A stretch of DNA of 64,000 nucleotides from the NCBI GenBank assembly GCA_016787755.1, contig JAEUUA010000013.1, forward strand, positions 310,001-374,000. Reading direction: 5' to 3'. Every line of letters starts with the position of its first letter. The stretch's first letter is position 1. The notes beneath the pieces are model-generated. The model ran no database searches and had not been told where the DNA came from. It saw only the letters and a list, made by a program, of their open reading frames with translations. Shown here in pieces: positions 60,501 to 64,000 of this stretch. The DNA is from Cyclobacteriaceae bacterium. Lineage in GTDB: Bacteria; Bacteroidota; Bacteroidia; Cytophagales; Cyclobacteriaceae. The translations under genes and the position numbers were made by a program.

Positions 60501-60974
60501 TTGTAAATCGTAGTCGCCAGATAAATTAACATTCATAATAGGAAACTCCGAGATATCAATCTCTTGAACAAAGGGATCATCGGGCAAATCGCTTGGCAAG
60601 TTAGGTTTGGCCCGATCTACCGCATCTTTCACATCCTGTTTCGCTTTGTCAACATCAATATCCGTTTCAAACTCAACAATTACATTTGAAAAACTCTGCA
60701 CCGAATTACTTTTAACCTTCTTCACCCCTGAAATTGATTTTATTTCCTTTTCAATTTCCTTGGTAATCAGATTTTCAATATCAGCCGGTGCTGCCCCCGG
60801 ATAAATGGTTGCAACAAATATTTGCGGAAATACAACCTCAGGAAAGTTCTCCTTGGGAAGCCCCATATACGTCATAATACCTGCCACGCAGATTATAACG
60901 GTGGCCACATAAATGCTTACTTTATTATCGATAGCCCAACTGGTGGGTTTAAATTCTTTTTCTAGGTCTTGCAT
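57579..60974 (-). CDS. RND efflux permease (HAE1/AcrB family)
   Basis: A 1131-residue proton-driven inner membrane pump. N-terminus WAIDNKVSIYVATVIICVAG, porter-domain motif PEVVFPQIFVATIYPGAAP, TM4 segment LALGIVVDDAIVVIENTHRVF with the paired Asp residues of the proton path, and the C-terminal half repeating the plan (LAGIVVRNGILLVEFTDLLI). An extra piece after the sixth helix includes a His-rich MHAHDHEHKESK near residue 500 and added hydrophobic segments. It works with the adaptor and TolC proteins encoded upstream on the same strand. Substrates unknown. Confidence 0.93.
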   Translation of the reverse strand: MQDLEKEFKPTSWAIDNKVSIYVATVIICVAGIMTYMGLPKENFPEVVFPQIFVATIYPGAAPADIENLITKEIEKEIKSISGVKKVKSNSVQSFSNVIVEFETDIDVDKAKQDVKDAVDRAKPNLPSDLPDDPFVQEIDISEFPIMNVNLSGDYDLQTLKKYAEQMQDAIEGIREIRRVDMVGALTREIQINIDMFKLAAAGVSLDDISMAVSGENVIIPGGQISVDGMKRSLTINGEFTSAEQIANIVIGSTMGGKIYLKDIAQVIDSHAEQESFARLNGKNVITLNVIKRSGENLIIASDEINAIVAHYQKDILPPGVDITITADQSDNTRITLHDLINTIIIGFTLVTLILMFFMGATNAIFVGLSVPISSFIAFLLFPTIGFTLNLMTLFSFLLALGIVVDDAIVVIENTHRVFDNGKVPIRKAAKIAAGEVFLPVLSGTLVVLAPFVPLAFWPGVIGKFMFFLPVTLIVTLLASLLVAYIMNPVFAADFMHAHDHEHKESKFSRGFKITAVIFGSLALMSYVTGVAGLGNLALFLFGLYALHHFFISKVISKFQTNGWPKVQERYKKMVSWCLEGSRPLMVFGSVILLFFFSIWFTGVRKPPVVFFPQGDPNFIFAYIRMPIGTDQRVTDSVTRIVEKRVTDVVGTDNKIVKSIIANVAVGASEDQFAGTNAQPHLGKVSVAFVTFAERDGQSTKEYLGKIREAVKGLKGAEVSVNQEQGGPPTGKPVNIEVSSEKFDDLVATADRVKRYLDSLQIPGVEELKSDFQNDKPEIVVTIDREKANREGISTAQIGMALNTAINGRGISKFRDANDDYDIVLRIREDVRNDINTLMNLPLTYRDMASGGMVRQVPLSAIAKTEYSNSFAGINRIDQKRVITISSNVLGDANPNEVVLAIQEKLKSFSAPDGVTIKMTGEQEDQAETSSFLGIAGMVALGLIFMILVIQFNSTGKPLIILAEIIFSVIGVLLGFSITRMEISIVMSGVGIMALAGIVVRNGILLVEFTDLLISQGVELKEAIIEAAKTRMTPVLLTAMAATLGLIPLAIGFNIDFVALFTEFNPHIFFGGDNVAFWGPLSWTMIFGLIFGTFLTLFLVPVMYLMLARTKARLFKRKTAEIVAANPISSR

Positions 60975-61033
60975 AATCTTGCGTTTTAGTAATTAGTCTT
61001 TAAAAAGCACGAATGACTTGATTGACTAATTGA

Positions 61034-62158
61034 CTATATCTTAACAAACTCTCCATCGTTTAAACCCTGATAGCCAACCGTGATAATCTTATCTCCTACG
61101 TTAAGGCCACCCGTTATCTCTGCAAGATTATCGTACACACCTCCCACGCTAACTTCTTTTCTCCGGGCAACTAATTGTTTTCCATCCATCTCGGCTACAT
61201 AAACAATTTTTTTACCATTGATATTCTGCACCAGATTTATGGGAACACATAATGCATTCGGTACACTTTTATATACCACACGCAAAATTGCTGTCATACT
61301 TGGGCGTAGCGATGCCTGTGACGGTAGCTTTACTTCTATTGGAAATGATCTTGAAAGTGGATCTATGTTACGACCAACAAAATTTACGGATCCATCAATT
61401 TTCTTGTCTAAGTCAGGTAGAATCACCTGCACCTTGTTTCCTTTATCAATAGCGGTAACATAGGCTTCCGATACGTTGGCAGTTACCTTTAAATCATTAA
61501 TGTTAATAACACGAAATGCAGGAGCGCCCGGAGCAGCATTTTCACCAATCTTAATATTTACAGCTTCTACGGTTCCATTAATTGGCGATTTAATTCTGGC
61601 CATATCCAATTGTTCATTCAAGGTGGCTAATCGCGCTTCGAGACTTTCTTTGTTATTTTTTGCCTGAAGAAATTGAATCTCCGTTCCAATTTGTTGATCC
61701 CACAGTTTTCTTTGTTTTTCATAAACAATCTTTGCTAAGTTTAATGACGATTTCACTTCGGCTATCGAGCTCTCAGTAATCGAATTATCAATTTGAGCTA
61801 GTACCTGACCGCGCGATACACGTTGCCCTTCCTTCACAAATACAGCCGTAATAATCCCCATTGACTTAGCGCTTACCAGAATGTTGTCTTCCGCTTCCAC
61901 CATTCCCTGAGTTTGTACAAAAAAATCAAACTTACGGGCAGCCAATTCACTAATGTTGATACCTTTCATCCGCACAGAAACAGCTTCAGGATTAGCGGCT
62001 GCTATTTCACTTTCCAATGTAGCAATGGTTTTTGCTAGCTCTGCTTGCTGTGTCTTTAGCTTGGCAAGCTTGGCTGCTTTATCTGAATCACCACAGCTCG
62101 CCAAAACAAAAGCGAACATGGCAACGATTAATATCCGAGAGGTGTATGATAGTTTCAT
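61034..62158 (-). CDS. RND efflux periplasmic adaptor lipoprotein
   Basis: A membrane fusion protein of 374 residues. Lipoprotein signal VAMFAFVLASC with Cys22, a coiled-coil part near 28-55 (KLAKLKTQQAELAKTIATLE), the lipoyl-like half motifs DNILVSAKSMGIITAVFVKEGQRVSRGQVLAQID, a second hairpin near 130-180, and the closing half PINGTVEAVNIKIGENAAPG followed by the beta-barrel and membrane-proximal domains. It links the RND permease to the TolC protein. The gene lies 20 bases after tolC and 59 bases before the permease. Confidence 0.92.
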   Translation of the reverse strand: MKLSYTSRILIVAMFAFVLASCGDSDKAAKLAKLKTQQAELAKTIATLESEIAAANPEAVSVRMKGINISELAARKFDFFVQTQGMVEAEDNILVSAKSMGIITAVFVKEGQRVSRGQVLAQIDNSITESSIAEVKSSLNLAKIVYEKQRKLWDQQIGTEIQFLQAKNNKESLEARLATLNEQLDMARIKSPINGTVEAVNIKIGENAAPGAPAFRVININDLKVTANVSEAYVTAIDKGNKVQVILPDLDKKIDGSVNFVGRNIDPLSRSFPIEVKLPSQASLRPSMTAILRVVYKSVPNALCVPINLVQNINGKKIVYVAEMDGKQLVARRKEVSVGGVYDNLAEITGGLNVGDKIITVGYQGLNDGEFVKI

Positions 62159-62178
62159 AGTATGAGAAGTTGATTTTT

Positions 62179-63615
62179 TTATTTGGATGTTTCGGTTGGG
62201 TATAAATTTCCATAAGCTTTGTCCAAATCAATTTTGGCCACAATCGCATCATAGGTTGAGTTATAGAAATTAATTTGAGCTTCACGCAAGGCAGCTTCCG
62301 CATCAACAACCTCCAGATTAGATCCCAGACCTTGTTCATACTTAATCTTTGTCACCCTTGCTATGTTGGCAGCCAGTTCCATATTTTCCTTCTGTGACTG
62401 CATGGTTTGAACTGAATTATCAAATGTAATTCGTGCTTGCTTTACCTCCAGGTCAATGGCTGTTTCCAATTGCTTAACGGAATTCTCCGTCTTAAGTAGA
62501 TTTAACCTGGATTGTTGCACTCGGTAGTTGCGTTGCAGCCCACTGAAAATGGGCACACTCAGCGATACTCCTAATAATGAATATCCATACCATTTGTCGG
62601 GGCCTAACACTCCATTATCAGAAATACCTGAATTAGTTTTAAACAGGCCACTGATTGTTGGCGACTGAGTGGCATAACCCATTTTGGCAAATGCCACTAA
62701 ACTTGGAATACTGGCCGCATATTGATTTTTCAAATCAAGCTCCTTCAATTTCACATTTGTCTGAGCCACTTGATAATCCCAACGTTTTGTATACTCATGG
62801 TCTTGATAACTGGAAAGATCTGGTACCTGAATATCTTCTAAGGATCCAATAATAGAAATAGCCTCATTCATCGGATAATTCATTTGAAACTTCAAAAGCT
62901 CATATGCCAGCGATTGAATATTTTCAAATTTTCTCCGCTCTGTAGCAAGATTGTTATAGGTTACGCGAACTCGATCAACATCGATCTTTTCGGCAAAGCC
63001 ACTTTGATTCAAAGCAGTTGTTGTTCTTAGCAACGAATCAACTCGTGCTAGGTTTGAATCAAAAAGTTTAATACGCTCCTGATTTGTTAATGCGAGATAA
63101 AAAGCTTTAGATACCTGACTGATGGTTTGTTCACGGGTTTGGCCACTCATCTTCGTAGAAAGTTCTTTGTAAGAGCTAGCTGCCTTTAATCCAACAAGGT
63201 ATGATCCGTTAAAAAGAATTTGGTTGATTGCTACATTAACGTCTCCATTACTCTTTAATTGAAAAAAGTTTTGAGCCGCTACAACATCTCCTGGTTGAAT
63301 TCCCGGAACACCAGATAAATCACCTAGAAATCCATTAGGCCCGGAATAGGTGCTAAAAAAACGTGACAACTTTGGATTGTATTGTACACCGGCAGCCCCA
63401 TCAATCTGCGGCAACCCTATGCCAATGGTTTCTTTTACTTTCGCTTTAGCGGCCTCCTCATCCAGAGACGCATTTTTAACCGAATACGAATGCTCCAGGG
63501 CATACTTAATTGATTCATCAAGTGTAAATGCGCTTGCGGGCTTATCCTGCGAATTGACTGATCTACTAATCAAGATGAATAAAATGAAACTGGAAACTTT
63601 TATAAAATACTTCAT
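62179..63615 (-). CDS. TolC-family outer membrane efflux protein
   Basis: A 478-residue outer membrane channel subunit. Signal peptide at 1-23 (FILFILISRSVNSQ), followed by two repeats of the OEP domain with long helices (SIKYALEHSYSVKNASLDEEAAKAK, FYLALTNQERIKLFDSNLARVDSLL, VKQLETAIDLEVKQARITFD, LGSNLEVVDAEAALREAQINFYNS). Trimers form the channel and tunnel through the periplasm. First structural gene of the efflux operon, three bases after the TetR-type gene. Confidence 0.93.
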   Translation of the reverse strand: MKYFIKVSSFILFILISRSVNSQDKPASAFTLDESIKYALEHSYSVKNASLDEEAAKAKVKETIGIGLPQIDGAAGVQYNPKLSRFFSTYSGPNGFLGDLSGVPGIQPGDVVAAQNFFQLKSNGDVNVAINQILFNGSYLVGLKAASSYKELSTKMSGQTREQTISQVSKAFYLALTNQERIKLFDSNLARVDSLLRTTTALNQSGFAEKIDVDRVRVTYNNLATERRKFENIQSLAYELLKFQMNYPMNEAISIIGSLEDIQVPDLSSYQDHEYTKRWDYQVAQTNVKLKELDLKNQYAASIPSLVAFAKMGYATQSPTISGLFKTNSGISDNGVLGPDKWYGYSLLGVSLSVPIFSGLQRNYRVQQSRLNLLKTENSVKQLETAIDLEVKQARITFDNSVQTMQSQKENMELAANIARVTKIKYEQGLGSNLEVVDAEAALREAQINFYNSTYDAIVAKIDLDKAYGNLYPTETSK

Positions 63616-63618
63616 GTG

Positions 63619-64000
63619 TTATAGTATTGAGGGTTTGTAATTTGGTTCTTTATATTTCTGATAAAGTTTTCGGCCTTTTTCAGTGCACAGACCATAAACA
63701 AATAATTCAAACAGTTGAGATTGGACATCCACAAAGTTGAATTTGTCTTTCGGAAATTCCTGGGCATTAAAAGCCGCTTCAATTAAAATCACCCGTGTTA
63801 TTGCCATTATCTCAGGATTAACTTCGGGTCTGAAATATCCTTCGGCAATCCCCTGTTTAATATTGCGCACCACCGACTCACTAATAATTTTTACTTTGTG
63901 TTCGCTCCATAGGCTCCATGATTTTGGATGATACTTCTGTAAATCGAACAGCATAGATGAATTCATGCTCTCCATATCCCGTTTTATACAAATCGAAATC
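63619..64000 (-). CDS. TetR/AcrR-family regulator, C-terminal part (cut by window edge)
   Basis: The visible 127 residues are the ligand-binding half of a TetR-type regulator (LFDLQKYHPKSWSLWSEHKV, NIKQGIAEGYFRPEVNPEI, AITRVILIEAAFNAQEFP). The frame stays open to base 64000 (ISICIKRDMES before the internal ATG at 63975), so the DNA-binding N-terminus lies outside the window. Its stop is three bases from the tolC start, meaning the regulator leads the efflux operon and probably represses it. Confidence 0.82.
   Translation of the reverse strand, partial: ISICIKRDMESMNSSMLFDLQKYHPKSWSLWSEHKVKIISESVVRNIKQGIAEGYFRPEVNPEIMAITRVILIEAAFNAQEFPKDKFNFVDVQSQLFELFVYGLCTEKGRKLYQKYKEPNYKPSIL

Overview
The window reads as a chromosomal segment of an AT-rich, free-living Bacteroidota, most likely a member of Cytophagales. 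The evidence is two PorP/SprF-type type IX secretion (T9SS) proteins, two large secreted proteins with gliding-motility-type C-terminal sorting domains, promoters of the TAnnTTTG type, few Shine-Dalgarno sequences, and Bacteroidota-type families (DUF2911, DUF4349, DUF6132). No phage, insertion sequence, CRISPR array or rRNA was seen. The species assignment is inference.

Layout. 1-8090: molybdenum cofactor genes (moaD, moaE, then moaC and moeA) split by a tightly coupled four-gene module: ECF sigma factor, membrane protein with a TonB C-terminal domain, secreted FG-GAP propeller protein with a T9SS sorting domain, and a PorP/SprF-OmpA fusion. 8093-10512: glycerate uptake and glycerate kinase. 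10516-12323: a frameshifted lipocalin-like gene, a small unknown gene and an aldo/keto reductase. 12482-13813: ffh. 13852-16863: a membrane protein, a Crp/Fnr regulator, and a sulfur/redox operon (DUF2892, DUF6132, two rhodaneses, OsmC, thioredoxin) with a near-ideal Crp-type operator in front. 16983-20022: DUF2911 protein and the rimB-rimK-aspartoacylase triad. 20056-26488: PorP/SprF protein divergent from a 1733-residue PKD adhesin-like protein. 26623-32539: Nudix, TsaC/Sua5, phosphofructokinase, SRPBCC protein, phosphoglycerate kinase, DUF4349 lipoprotein. 32563-39852 (minus): comEC, enoyl-CoA hydratase, recQ and a P-type ATPase in one run. 39953-44030: small proteins, PhoH, a SAM hydrolase family protein, tRNA-Leu(CAA) with a strong terminator, and a DgoK-like sugar acid kinase. 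44185-46632: FtsX/MacB-type permease. 46720-52604: a complete trans-4-hydroxy-L-proline to 2-oxoglutarate pathway with a divergent AraC regulator. 52746-57539: the DUF2339/DUF3999 membrane pair and a membrane metallophosphoesterase. 57579-64000: RND efflux operon (TetR, TolC, adaptor, permease), with the TetR gene cut by the window edge.

Most of the window is ordinary core metabolism. The parts that stand out are the sigma/TonB/T9SS cargo/PorP-OmpA module between the Moco genes, the Crp-type site at a class II position before the rhodanese operon, the operator-like repeats of the hydroxyproline locus, a perfect terminator hairpin whose loop holds the presumed start codon of the metallophosphoesterase gene, and a frameshift in the DUF6265-like gene. 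All functions are assigned by reading motifs; no database search was run.
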